This document shows positions 31,875 to 41,171 of a DNA stretch of 53,771 bases, one piece after another. Below the pieces are notes generated by a model that was given only the letters and a program-made list of their open reading frames with translations, searched no databases and was not told the origin of the DNA. Each line of letters starts with the position of its first letter. Within the stretch, counting starts at the first letter, position 1. The stretch is taken from assembly GCA_016342345.1 (NCBI GenBank), contig JAEINO010000022.1, positions 1 to 53,771 on the forward strand. The letters are read 5' to 3'. The position numbers and the translations under genes were made by a program. The stretch is from Pseudodesulfovibrio sp. GTDB taxonomy: Bacteria; Desulfobacterota; Desulfovibrionia; Desulfovibrionales; Desulfovibrionaceae.

Positions 31875-33221
31875 ATGAATATAATTACCCTGATGACCCA
31901 ACTGCGAAAATTCAAGAACGATTCAAAACTTACCTCTCAAAAAGTACAGGATCTGTCTCGTCAAAGATTCACAGCCTTATTGAAAAAAACGTACCACTCA
32001 TCTGAGTTCTACCGCGATCTCTATAGTTCCCATGGCATCAAACCCAAGGATCTTTCTGACGTTGCTCCTGCGGACCTGCCTATACTTGATAAAACAATGG
32101 TAATGGATAATTTTGATTCCTTAATCGCTGACAAATCGATTACTCGCAGAGCAGTAGAAGAATTTATCACCAATGATTTTAACCCTAATCATCGGTTTCA
32201 AGGCAATGCGATCATTCACACATCCGGCTCTACAGGAGTCCCTGGAATATTCGTCTATTCAAAAAAGGAATGGGATTTCATTGTCGCCCTTTTGACTGCA
32301 CGAATTAAACACCCAATGCCTAAGCCTTTTTACCGATTCCGGTTGGCATTTATCGGAGCGACCATCGGACATTTTGCTGGGGCAACACTGACCGCTGGTG
32401 CGCCTAAATTCATCTATAAGACAAAGCTGTTCTCAAAGCCGGAAGATACCGAAGGCTTAATAAGGGATATGAATGAATTCCAGCCGGATATTATTTCAGG
32501 CTATGCAGGAGTTATTCACCAACTCGCATTAGCACAGCTTGATGGTCGGTTAAATATAAAACCGAAACGGATACAGGCGTCCGGCGAAGCTCTCTCTGAC
32601 CAGATGCGGCAGACTGTTGATAAAGCATTTAACATTGATGTGGTGAATCTTTATGCGTGTTCAGAGTCCATACTTCTGGGCATCCAAAAAAGTGCTCAAG
32701 ATCCATTCCTTCTCTTTAACGATTGGCACCACATTGAAGTTGTTGATGAAAACGACAATGTCGTTCCAGAAGGGACTCCCGGCTCTCTGTTGATAACTCC
32801 ACTCTATCGCTCGCTCCAGCCACTCATCCGGTACCGAATGTCTGACACCGTGACACTCAAGACAACGGACCAACCGTTTATTACGCTTGATACATTTGCC
32901 GGTAGAGAAACAGATGCCCTTACTTTTATTGATGATAAAAATGAGAAACATCCAATTCATCCATTTAAATTAGTTGATTTTTTTGCACCAGGTTTAAATA
33001 AATTCCAGTTTGAACAAACAGCACCAAACTTTTTACTCGCCCGAATCACCGTTGCCGATGGCTATAGCGACACCAAGCAATTGGCCGAAAAACAGCTGAT
33101 GGATATTCTCAAGAAAGAACAGCTTGATAGCTTTGTATCTTCAAGTGTTGAAGTTGTGGACTCAATTGGGATGAATCCCAAGACCGGAAAATTCAATCTT
33201 ATTATTCCATTTAAAGATTAG
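31875..33221 (+). CDS. PaaK-like adenylate-forming enzyme
   Basis: 448 residues in the phenylacetate-CoA-ligase-like branch of the ANL superfamily. IIHTSGSTGVPGIFVYSK is the phosphate-binding loop. VNLYACSESILLG takes the place of the acid-Glu-containing A5 motif, and LYRSLQPLIRYRMSDTV corresponds to the region with the adenine-ribose aspartate (YR-x-SD). It would activate an unknown acid as the AMP ester, for CoA or another acceptor. The gene pairs with a LuxR regulator (31 bases apart) on the same strand. An aryl or lipid acid substrate is possible, but none is indicated. Confidence 0.82.
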   Translation: MNIITLMTQLRKFKNDSKLTSQKVQDLSRQRFTALLKKTYHSSEFYRDLYSSHGIKPKDLSDVAPADLPILDKTMVMDNFDSLIADKSITRRAVEEFITNDFNPNHRFQGNAIIHTSGSTGVPGIFVYSKKEWDFIVALLTARIKHPMPKPFYRFRLAFIGATIGHFAGATLTAGAPKFIYKTKLFSKPEDTEGLIRDMNEFQPDIISGYAGVIHQLALAQLDGRLNIKPKRIQASGEALSDQMRQTVDKAFNIDVVNLYACSESILLGIQKSAQDPFLLFNDWHHIEVVDENDNVVPEGTPGSLLITPLYRSLQPLIRYRMSDTVTLKTTDQPFITLDTFAGRETDALTFIDDKNEKHPIHPFKLVDFFAPGLNKFQFEQTAPNFLLARITVADGYSDTKQLAEKQLMDILKKEQLDSFVSSSVEVVDSIGMNPKTGKFNLIIPFKD

Positions 33222-33252
33222 TTGTACCGAATAACAAAAAATTGATTTGGTG

Positions 33253-34302
33253 ATGATAAAACAGCAACAGACCAGTGAAGCACTCTCCAATGTGCTTCTC
33301 CAATTGTATGACATGCCCAAGGAAGCAGACTTTTTTGAACAGGTGCTCCATTTGATGGAAGGACATGTCCCTTTTCAGGTTTCCGGCTATTCCATTATCG
33401 ACATCAGAGCGAAAGAACTCGACATGAAACTACTTCGGAATCAAGGAGGGAGTATTGTTCCCAATCTGTCCGAGCTTGAAAAGCATGTGCTGAGCCATCC
33501 GCTGCGAGATGTTTGTTATGAGAATAGCAAAGGGCCTGTGGTGGGCACAATTGACCTGTTGCCGGAAAAGGAATGGAAGAAAACACCGCTCTATAATGAG
33601 GTGCATAAGCAACTCGGTCTGGTTCACGACACCAGCATGCGTTTCTACAGAGGATTCCGATGTGTGAGTTTCGCTTTTTGCGACACGAAACCACTCGCGC
33701 AAAATTATTATAATTTCTTAAACCTTATCGCACCACATCTCGCGCCCGCACGCACGACATTTAAACTCCAGAGAAAAGGGCTTCTGGATCACCTTCCAGA
33801 AAATGTGGTGATGATCTCGAAAAACAATCATCTGAAGGGACTTTCTCCTTCTGCTGCCGCTCTTTTCAATAAATATTACCCGACAAGAAAACGGGATATA
33901 CAACAGTTACCAGATAATGTTTGGCGTTGGTTCCGACATGAAACGAATAAAGGAGTGGCAGGACAACCGCTTGTTGTTCGACTTGCTGAAAGTCTACTTT
34001 CGCTGAGCTTGCTTCGTACTCCAAGGGGATATTTAATAGTTCTCAATGAATCTGTTGTAGAAGGCCCACGGAATATGCTTTTGCGAATGGGGCTAACCAA
34101 ACGCGAGTCGGATGTCATCCTTTGGGTATCTCAAGGAAAACAAAACGCTGAGGTAGCGAACCTCTTAAGAATTAGCGCCGGAACAGTCCGCAAGCATATG
34201 GAACATATCTTGAGTAAGTTGAAGTGTAAAACACGCGGAGCAGCATCTGAAATTGTGTTACGAAAACTTTCTGAAAGATCTTCAAAAGTATTTCCTCTTT
34301 AG
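33253..34302 (+). CDS. LuxR family transcriptional regulator
   Basis: 349 residues. The last 65 form a LuxR-type helix-turn-helix (LTKRESDVILWVSQGKQNAEVANLL, ISAGTVRKHMEHILSKLKCK). The N-terminal 270 residues have no recognised receiver or autoinducer domain and could be a GAF/PAS-like sensor (PFQVSGYSIIDIRAKELDM). The ATG at 33253 follows TTG and GTG codons and has no strong ribosome site; coupling to the adenylating-enzyme gene just upstream is plausible. It may control that gene or the metallophosphoesterase genes downstream. Confidence 0.88.
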   Translation: MIKQQQTSEALSNVLLQLYDMPKEADFFEQVLHLMEGHVPFQVSGYSIIDIRAKELDMKLLRNQGGSIVPNLSELEKHVLSHPLRDVCYENSKGPVVGTIDLLPEKEWKKTPLYNEVHKQLGLVHDTSMRFYRGFRCVSFAFCDTKPLAQNYYNFLNLIAPHLAPARTTFKLQRKGLLDHLPENVVMISKNNHLKGLSPSAAALFNKYYPTRKRDIQQLPDNVWRWFRHETNKGVAGQPLVVRLAESLLSLSLLRTPRGYLIVLNESVVEGPRNMLLRMGLTKRESDVILWVSQGKQNAEVANLLRISAGTVRKHMEHILSKLKCKTRGAASEIVLRKLSERSSKVFPL

Positions 34303-34512
34303 TATCTTACCAACATAAAACAATCTTGCGTCCATTGTTCTTTGGGTTCTCCTCCCCCCTTCGAAAATACGCAATTCGGCGTATGTACACCCCAATTAAG
34401 CCTGGGTACATTAATGCTCTATTCTAAGTATGTGAATATGCATAAGGACCTTGAAAATATTACCACTCTCGCATTATCAACATGCCAATGTCGTCCAGCA
34501 AGGTAAAAGAAT

Positions 34513-36999
34513 ATGAAAGTAAATACGCCTCCTACAAATCCGGCTGATGCGGTTATCCCACGTAGTCCCGACTACGATCAAACTACTGACTGGTTGGTTT
34601 TACCGGAAAATCCAGACAAGCACCCTGTTGATGTCTTCTGGGTATATCCCACAGTACTGGCCAATGACACCCAGTGGTTGATGGATATTGATGATCCTGA
34701 ATTGCGCCAAGCCGCGCTGCACACTGTCACCACACAGGCCAGTGTTTTTGAGGGGCAGGCCAACATCTATGCTCCAGCGTATCGACAAACGAACATTGGA
34801 ATACTTTTCGCTCAAGGCGATACGACACTCATTCATCAAACGGCAAATCAGGATGTCGAAGCCGCATTTAAATACTACCTTGAGAATTATAACAATGGGC
34901 ACCCGTTCATTCTGGCAGGTCACAGTCAAGGATCTGAACACCTTGTGGAGATTGCAACAAGACTATGGGGAAAATCTCCAAAGCATAACCTGCTTGTTGC
35001 GGCATATACACTCGGTTGGTCCGTAACACCGGGAGACATAGAAAAAAATCCGGCGATCAAAATATGCAAAGAGGCCGATCAAACGGGTTGCTTCATAGCC
35101 TATAACAGTATCGCCCCGGGCAAACAGTCAAAGATAGGAAGTTTGACCAGAGGGAAAAGCTACGTGGTCAACCCGCTGTCATGGAAAACCGACAGCGTAT
35201 TTGCCCCAGCCTCGCTGAATCTTGAATCGACCTTTTTCAACGATGACGGCTCAACAGCGAGTTATGCAAATTTCGCAACAGCTCAAGTCGTGAACAGCGG
35301 GCTTCAGGTTCTTGCGGCAAAGCCTGACATACTTGGGCCGACAAGCGGTCCTTATGCCGGAATTTATCATTCGTTCGACTACTCCCTGTTTTATAAGAAT
35401 ATTCAAGACAACGTGGCATTACGAATCAAGAGCTTTGCCAACAAACCCAAGGCTCGATTCGCTATCTTGTCTGACCTGCATTACTGCAATACGAGTCTCA
35501 TTGATGAAGGAGATGCTTTCAAGAAATACTTGATAAGCAACCCTAAATTGTTCCGTGAATCCGATGCAATCATAAAAGCCGCGGTTGAAGAAATCATCGC
35601 AGCCGATGTCGATTTCGTGCTTGTTGCCGGGGATATGACCAAAGATGGCGAACAGATGAATCATCGTTCAGTGGCCGAGCATTTCGACAAATTGAAAAAG
35701 GCTGGAATCAGCACATGGGTAACAACCGGCAACCATGATATAAATAATAGTGATGCCAAGAAATATACAGGGAAATCGACTTCCCCCGTTCAAACAGTGA
35801 CGCCTGATGAATTTATTAAAATTTATGAAAACCATGGTTATGGCGAAAAACCTGATCCAAATCTCGATTCACTCTCGTATGTATGTGAACCGGTTCCCGG
35901 AGTAAAACTCATCGTTATTGATTCATGTATCTATGTTGATGTTCTGGATGAAGATAACCCTACAAAACCGGTAACCGGCGGAACAATCACTGCCAAAACG
36001 GAAAAATGGATTATAGACCAAATACACGAAGCCAAAAAAGAGGGGAAAATTGTTTACGGCATGATGCATCATGGCATCCTTGAGCATTTCTCCGGTCAAA
36101 GTAAGATGTATAATGATTTTGTTGTTCAGGATTTTGACAACCTATCCGAGAAATTCGCCAAAGCCGGTCTTGAAATAATGTTCACAGGCCACTTTCACGC
36201 AACTGATATTGTAACAAAATCATGGGCCGATCAAGCCGGAACCCATACCTACAGCCTGACAGACATTGAAACTGGTTCCTTGGCCTCATATCCTGTGCCC
36301 TACAGAATTTGCACTATTAATGCTGATGGCTCGCTAGACATCACCACGAAGAAAATTGAAAAAATTGACCCCGTAAAAGACGGTCACAATTCCATGAACG
36401 CAGAGAAACCGACGTTTCAAGAATACGCTAAAGCCTATGGAACCGAGGGGTTGCAAAAGTTGGGACAAATCGTCTATTCAAAACAAGACTTTAATAAAAA
36501 AGAAGCCACGCTACTTGGAAACCTCTTTGCCGAATCCCTGATGGTTCACTATACAGGAGATGAAAGCATCAGTGCGGAAGCAAGGCGGCACATCGATGAT
36601 GCAGCAAAAATTTCAGAATCAGTGGCGCAGGGATTCTTGTCACTTCAGACAGATTTATATCCTGCCGACAACAACTTGAAATCTCAAACTATTTTCACCA
36701 TTACGCCTAACAACGCATGCTCCAAAGACGGAGGTAAAGTAACTATCAAGGGCAATGTTCTGGGCAATGGGAATGATATTACAAGCGTAACCATCGCTGG
36801 CAATGCTGCACCCATTATCAGTCAAACCGACAGATCCGTTACCGTAACGGCGGAAACGGGTGCCCCTGGAACCGGTGATATTGAAATTACCTCCAAGAGC
36901 AAAGGAGTGACAAGTATACACGGTGCTTTCACATACACAGATTGCAAACCGATGAGCTCCGTCTCCACTCCTGTCATCGCTGCTCCAGTCGTAAAATAA
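34513..36999 (+). CDS. DUF3089 hydrolase - metallophosphoesterase - Ig-like fusion protein
   Basis: 828 residues with three parts. Residues 1-290 are a DUF3089 alpha/beta hydrolase (VFWVYPTVLANDTQW, nucleophile elbow AGHSQGSEHLV). Residues 310-620 are a calcineurin-like phosphoesterase with all metal motifs in order: ILSDLHYCN, LVAGDMTKDGE, TTGNHDIN, MMHHGI, FTGHFHATD. Residues 715-815 resemble an IPT/TIG Ig-like domain (TIFTITPNNACSKDGGKVTIKG). Despite the Ig-like tail no signal peptide is visible at the ATG at 34513 (AAGGT upstream). An ester-cleaving and a phosphate-cleaving domain in one chain suggest stepwise breakdown of a phospholipid or phosphorylated ester; this is inference. Confidence 0.85.
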   Translation: MKVNTPPTNPADAVIPRSPDYDQTTDWLVLPENPDKHPVDVFWVYPTVLANDTQWLMDIDDPELRQAALHTVTTQASVFEGQANIYAPAYRQTNIGILFAQGDTTLIHQTANQDVEAAFKYYLENYNNGHPFILAGHSQGSEHLVEIATRLWGKSPKHNLLVAAYTLGWSVTPGDIEKNPAIKICKEADQTGCFIAYNSIAPGKQSKIGSLTRGKSYVVNPLSWKTDSVFAPASLNLESTFFNDDGSTASYANFATAQVVNSGLQVLAAKPDILGPTSGPYAGIYHSFDYSLFYKNIQDNVALRIKSFANKPKARFAILSDLHYCNTSLIDEGDAFKKYLISNPKLFRESDAIIKAAVEEIIAADVDFVLVAGDMTKDGEQMNHRSVAEHFDKLKKAGISTWVTTGNHDINNSDAKKYTGKSTSPVQTVTPDEFIKIYENHGYGEKPDPNLDSLSYVCEPVPGVKLIVIDSCIYVDVLDEDNPTKPVTGGTITAKTEKWIIDQIHEAKKEGKIVYGMMHHGILEHFSGQSKMYNDFVVQDFDNLSEKFAKAGLEIMFTGHFHATDIVTKSWADQAGTHTYSLTDIETGSLASYPVPYRICTINADGSLDITTKKIEKIDPVKDGHNSMNAEKPTFQEYAKAYGTEGLQKLGQIVYSKQDFNKKEATLLGNLFAESLMVHYTGDESISAEARRHIDDAAKISESVAQGFLSLQTDLYPADNNLKSQTIFTITPNNACSKDGGKVTIKGNVLGNGNDITSVTIAGNAAPIISQTDRSVTVTAETGAPGTGDIEITSKSKGVTSIHGAFTYTDCKPMSSVSTPVIAAPVVK

Positions 37000-37073
37000 A
37001 TAAGTTTATGCGAATTACTGCCAACAAATAGCTTGAATATTAATTGTATCCCACTAACCCACGAGTAAATATC

Positions 37074-39224
37074 ATGAGCAAAAAAAATATCAACAAAAAC
37101 CCCATGGTTTCTCTCGAAGAAGAGCATAGAGCACTCAACGTCGACGGTGAAGCCCGGCAGGATACAGATCTAACACGGCGAAAATTCATACAATACAGCA
37201 CTGCCCTTTTGGCCGGTGTAATCTTACCTATTCCTTTGGTTGGCTGCGCTTCCAAAGACACTCATTGGGCGAATTTTGACCTTCCACGGTACGAGATAGA
37301 TACAGTCGTACAAACCACGGAAGAGCGGATGATCGCCTTTAACATGAACCTCGCAGAAGACCCTAAAGACCCGAAAAACCTCCCTCTGGCCCCTGATGGG
37401 AAGAGTGAAGCGCTGGCAATGAAAGAACTGCATAGGGTTTCGGAGTACCAAGATCGAGGCTATGGGCTTTGGAGTTATGGTTCAGGCCTCCCTATTGTTC
37501 CACGCACGGATATCATGCCAATTGGCTATCTTCCTCCAGATATTGAAAAGAGAACTTCGATGCTGAACTTTTTTGCCATGACCGATATTCACCTTACGGA
37601 CAAGGAAGCTCCAAACCAATTTATTCACAATCAGCAAGAGGACTCCTCCTGTAACAATACATCCATCTATTCTCCGGTGATGATGTATACCCCCCATGTC
37701 TTCGATGCCGCCATTCAAACAGTCAATGCCCTTCATGAAAAGAAAAACTATGATTTTGGTATCTCTTTAGGCGATGTCAGCAATACGGCTATGTATAAAG
37801 AACTCAGGTGGTACATCGATATTCTCGATGGCGAAAAAATCAGACCGAGTTCAGGCGCCCACGTGGGCGAAAATACAATTGACTATCAAAAGCCTTTCCA
37901 GGCAGCAGGCCTCAATAAGGATATCCCTTTTTATCAAGCATTAGGAAACCACGATCATTTTCTTATCGGTTCATTTCCAATATTTGAAGATTACTCAAAG
38001 CTTGGTTTGGAAGATTCATTCACCGACAACAAAGTCTGGACTGTCACGGACTTTCTCAAGCCTGATCTTACTACATTCCCGGCTCTTTTTGATACAAATA
38101 CACTCCAGAAAAGAAATGGAAAAGACCGATATTTCGGGGGCATCATTGATGGATCAACAGAAAACGGGGATATTGTTTACGATGATGGGCCTATCGGGAA
38201 AGGCTCAAAAACACATAAAATCATACCAGATGTCGACCGTCGACCTCTCAAAAGAACAGAGTGGATAGAAGAATTTTTCACGACTTCTTCCACACCTGAA
38301 GGGCATGGTTTCAACCGGGTTAAGAAATCTTTCGGACTCCCTGAAAAAAGGCCGAATGGATTTGCCTGTTACAGCTTTCAGCCCGAGTCCAAATCTAATC
38401 CCGAATTGAAAGTACCTGTCAAAATAATCGTATTGGATAACACACAAAGAGAAGATGACGGCTCTCGCGATATCCATGGCCACGGTTTTCTTGATCCACT
38501 CAGATGGAAATGGTTGAAAAAGGAATTGAAAGAAGGGCAAAGAAAAAACCAATTGATGGTCATTGCTGCCCATATTCCAATCTGTGTTGCCGGGATTGGT
38601 ACCGAACTTGAGTGGTGGACAGGTGGTAAAACAAAAGCCAACCCATTTGGTGACCCGACCACGGAAACACAAAATGGCTGTACTATTTCTGAGCTTGTCG
38701 GTGTGCTGAGGAACACCCCCAACCTCTTAATGTGGATAGCTGGTCATCGCCATTTCAATACTGTGAAAGCAATCAAATCAGATAATGCGGCCAAGCCGGA
38801 AAGAAGTTTTTGGCAGGTTGAGACTTCATCCCTTCGTGATTTCCCTCAACAGTTTAGAAACTTTGAAATATTCTTTAATGACGACGATACAATCTCGATT
38901 GATGTTGTCAATGTTGACCCTGCAGTTAAGAAAGGGACTCCTGCTGAAACATCACGAAAGTATGCGATTGCAACTCAACAAATCGTACAAAATACACTGT
39001 TGCCCAACTTTCAAAACACAAAAGATATTGTAGGTGCGAATATTCCATCCATGGACCCTAGCCGCCCTCAGGATAATAAAGAAGATCCCTCTATTCAGCC
39101 GCCAATTGATTTGTCACTCGCAGAGATGCCGGTTCAATATCATGCGTCATATAACGCACGACTTTCCAATTCATTGACTAAAACAATGGTTGGCGTGTTA
39201 AAAAATATATACCATAAAAAATAA
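37074..39224 (+). CDS. Tat-exported lipoprotein metallophosphoesterase (RPA4764-like)
   Basis: 716 residues. The N-terminus carries a twin-arginine motif (LTRRKFIQYSTALLAG) and a lipobox-like PLVGC, so it is folded before export and then lipid-anchored. The metallophosphoesterase motifs are spread widely: FAMTDIHLTD, ISLGDVSN, LGNHDHFL, VIAAHIPI and IAGHRHFN. It looks like the large RPA4764-type metallophosphoesterases. It follows the fusion phosphoesterase by 74 bases in the same direction, so the two probably work together at the envelope. The ATG at 37074 (MSKKNINKN) is chosen; the longer frame adds ten residues without a ribosome site. Confidence 0.88.
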   Translation: MSKKNINKNPMVSLEEEHRALNVDGEARQDTDLTRRKFIQYSTALLAGVILPIPLVGCASKDTHWANFDLPRYEIDTVVQTTEERMIAFNMNLAEDPKDPKNLPLAPDGKSEALAMKELHRVSEYQDRGYGLWSYGSGLPIVPRTDIMPIGYLPPDIEKRTSMLNFFAMTDIHLTDKEAPNQFIHNQQEDSSCNNTSIYSPVMMYTPHVFDAAIQTVNALHEKKNYDFGISLGDVSNTAMYKELRWYIDILDGEKIRPSSGAHVGENTIDYQKPFQAAGLNKDIPFYQALGNHDHFLIGSFPIFEDYSKLGLEDSFTDNKVWTVTDFLKPDLTTFPALFDTNTLQKRNGKDRYFGGIIDGSTENGDIVYDDGPIGKGSKTHKIIPDVDRRPLKRTEWIEEFFTTSSTPEGHGFNRVKKSFGLPEKRPNGFACYSFQPESKSNPELKVPVKIIVLDNTQREDDGSRDIHGHGFLDPLRWKWLKKELKEGQRKNQLMVIAAHIPICVAGIGTELEWWTGGKTKANPFGDPTTETQNGCTISELVGVLRNTPNLLMWIAGHRHFNTVKAIKSDNAAKPERSFWQVETSSLRDFPQQFRNFEIFFNDDDTISIDVVNVDPAVKKGTPAETSRKYAIATQQIVQNTLLPNFQNTKDIVGANIPSMDPSRPQDNKEDPSIQPPIDLSLAEMPVQYHASYNARLSNSLTKTMVGVLKNIYHKK

Positions 39225-39237
39225 TCCATCATCAATC

Positions 39238-39269
39238 ATGCTGCACGGTGCTGATGCGCCGTGCAGCAT
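39238..39269 (+). other. Hairpin after the metallophosphoesterase gene
   Basis: A perfect 11-bp inverted repeat (ATGCTGCACGG at 39238-39248; partner 39259-39269), 13 bases past the stop codon. No T-run follows; a factor-dependent or weak terminator is likely. Confidence 0.5.
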
Positions 39270-39381
39270 GATTAGCGACATTCTGGCCTCTGGACATGCA
39301 ACACTGAATGTCCAGACAGAGACCTGGCACATTTCGACTTAAGAAACGACACTATCGACTCAATTCAAATAAGGGAATTGC

Positions 39382-40845
39382 ATGCCTATCAATCCCGTTC
39401 TCCCTAGAAACACCCTGGATGCAAATACATCCCAACAAGATGACAACAGCATCACATCAGCGCCCTCCTTGCCAAAATTCCCAGACGGTTTCTGCTGGGG
39501 GCTAGCCACAGCATCTTACCAGATCGAGGGTTCCGCCAACGTTGAGGGCAAAGGGAAATCAATATGGGACACGTATTCGCACACACCGGGAAAGATGAAA
39601 AACAACGATACCGGTGACGTCGCCATCGACCATTACCGACGTTATAAAGAAGATATACAAATAATGAAGGAGATGGGTGCAACCGGATACAGATTTTCCA
39701 TCGCATGGTCCCGCATCTTCCCCAACGGTACGGGAGTGGCAAATCCGAAGGGACTGGATTTCTATAACCGTCTTGTGGATGAGCTGCTTAAGGCTGGTAT
39801 TCAACCTTTTGCCACGCTCTATCACTGGGACCTCCCACAGGCACTCCAGGACAAAGGGGGATGGCAGGCGCGCGAAACATCTCAATATTTCGCGGAATAT
39901 GCGGGTTACATGGCGGAACAGTTGAGCGACAGGGTGAAACATTTTTTCACCTTAAATGAGTTTCAAAATTTTGTTGATATGGGGCATCGCGGTATTGAGA
40001 TGGTGGTTCAAGGCAAACCGGTGCAAATCGAACTGGCTCCGGGCCTTAAGCTCGACAATCAAGCTTTGAATCAAGTTGCACATCATGCCGTGCTCGCCCA
40101 CGGTCTGTCGGTACAGGCCATTCGCGCAATGGGGAAAAAAGACACCAAGGTAGGTCCTGCGGAAGTAATGTTTTGCGGGGTACCGGTAATGGACACTCCA
40201 GAGCATGTCAAAGCCGCAGAAACAGCCACACGTCATCTCAACGCCCGTTTTCTGGACGTCATGCTGACCGGAAAATACAGTGATTCATATCTGAAGGAGG
40301 CAGGCAAGGACGCTCCAAAATTCACGGAAGACGAATTGCAAGCCATTGCCTCACCGATTGATTTCGTTGGTATCAATGTTTATATCCCGAAGATGTACGT
40401 AATGGCTTCTGAAAATGAATCCGGGTACAGTGAAGTGCCAATGAGCATATCACACCCGAAAATGTCCTCGCCGTGGCACACGTTCTCTCCTGAAGTCCTT
40501 TATTGGGCTCCACGCCTGACACACTCCATATGGAATCCGAAAGCGATTTACATAACTGAAAACGGATGCGCTGCAAATGACGAGCTATCTACTGACGGCA
40601 ATATATACGATACCGACCGCGTCATGTACTTGCGCAACGCCATGGGACAGCTGCAAAGAGCAACCGCCGAAGGGGTCCCCGTAAAAGGCAACTTCGTATG
40701 GAGCGCGTTCGACAATTTGGAATGGACCGGTGGTTTTGGCACGCGCTTCGGCCTCGTGCACGTAGATTTTGAAACTCAAAAACGCACACCAAAACTGAGT
40801 GCGAAATGGTTCAAAGAGGCTGCACAACACAACGCAGTTGTATAA
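39382..40845 (+). CDS. GH1 beta-glucosidase
   Basis: 487 residues. After a 30-residue non-conserved head, the family 1 (beta/alpha)8 barrel begins FPDGFCWGLATASYQIEG, with GYRFSIAWSRIFP, LYHWDLPQALQ and the nucleophile in YITENGCAAND. The acid/base motif, normally NEP, reads TLNEFQNF: the glutamate is kept and the proline lost. No signal peptide is seen, so it acts in the cytosol on imported beta-glucosides. AAGGGA precedes the ATG at 39382. It stands alone, and no sugar transporter is beside it, unusual for a sulfate reducer. Confidence 0.93.
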   Translation: MPINPVLPRNTLDANTSQQDDNSITSAPSLPKFPDGFCWGLATASYQIEGSANVEGKGKSIWDTYSHTPGKMKNNDTGDVAIDHYRRYKEDIQIMKEMGATGYRFSIAWSRIFPNGTGVANPKGLDFYNRLVDELLKAGIQPFATLYHWDLPQALQDKGGWQARETSQYFAEYAGYMAEQLSDRVKHFFTLNEFQNFVDMGHRGIEMVVQGKPVQIELAPGLKLDNQALNQVAHHAVLAHGLSVQAIRAMGKKDTKVGPAEVMFCGVPVMDTPEHVKAAETATRHLNARFLDVMLTGKYSDSYLKEAGKDAPKFTEDELQAIASPIDFVGINVYIPKMYVMASENESGYSEVPMSISHPKMSSPWHTFSPEVLYWAPRLTHSIWNPKAIYITENGCAANDELSTDGNIYDTDRVMYLRNAMGQLQRATAEGVPVKGNFVWSAFDNLEWTGGFGTRFGLVHVDFETQKRTPKLSAKWFKEAAQHNAVV

Positions 40846-41171
40846 TAGGTAAACTGCACGGCCCAAGGGAATTGCAGCAATACGCACTGTCGTTTCACTG
40901 AAACATCTTCGGCAGAAGTCACGAGGGACGGCGTTTTTTATTCGTCGGCTGTATTTCGGTGATTTTTTTTGGTTCATCCGGTCAGAGCGTACTTTGACTC
41001 ATGAATCCCCATGATCCTGAGCCTGAAAAACTCCTGCTCCTCGTTTGAGACAGAAGTCTCTACTTTGCAATGGACATAAGATACTGGGACTTTACAAGAT
41101 CACGCCACTGGTGCTTTTTACTATTGTCCTCATGCCAAAATAAAAGTAAATCTGGCCTACTGAGGTAAACC
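40846..41171. other. Intergenic region upstream of the sigma-54 activator
   Basis: 326 bases with no convincing gene and no -24/-12 promoter facing the activator. The activator gene at 41172 probably has an ordinary promoter here; nothing stronger can be said. Confidence 0.35.
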
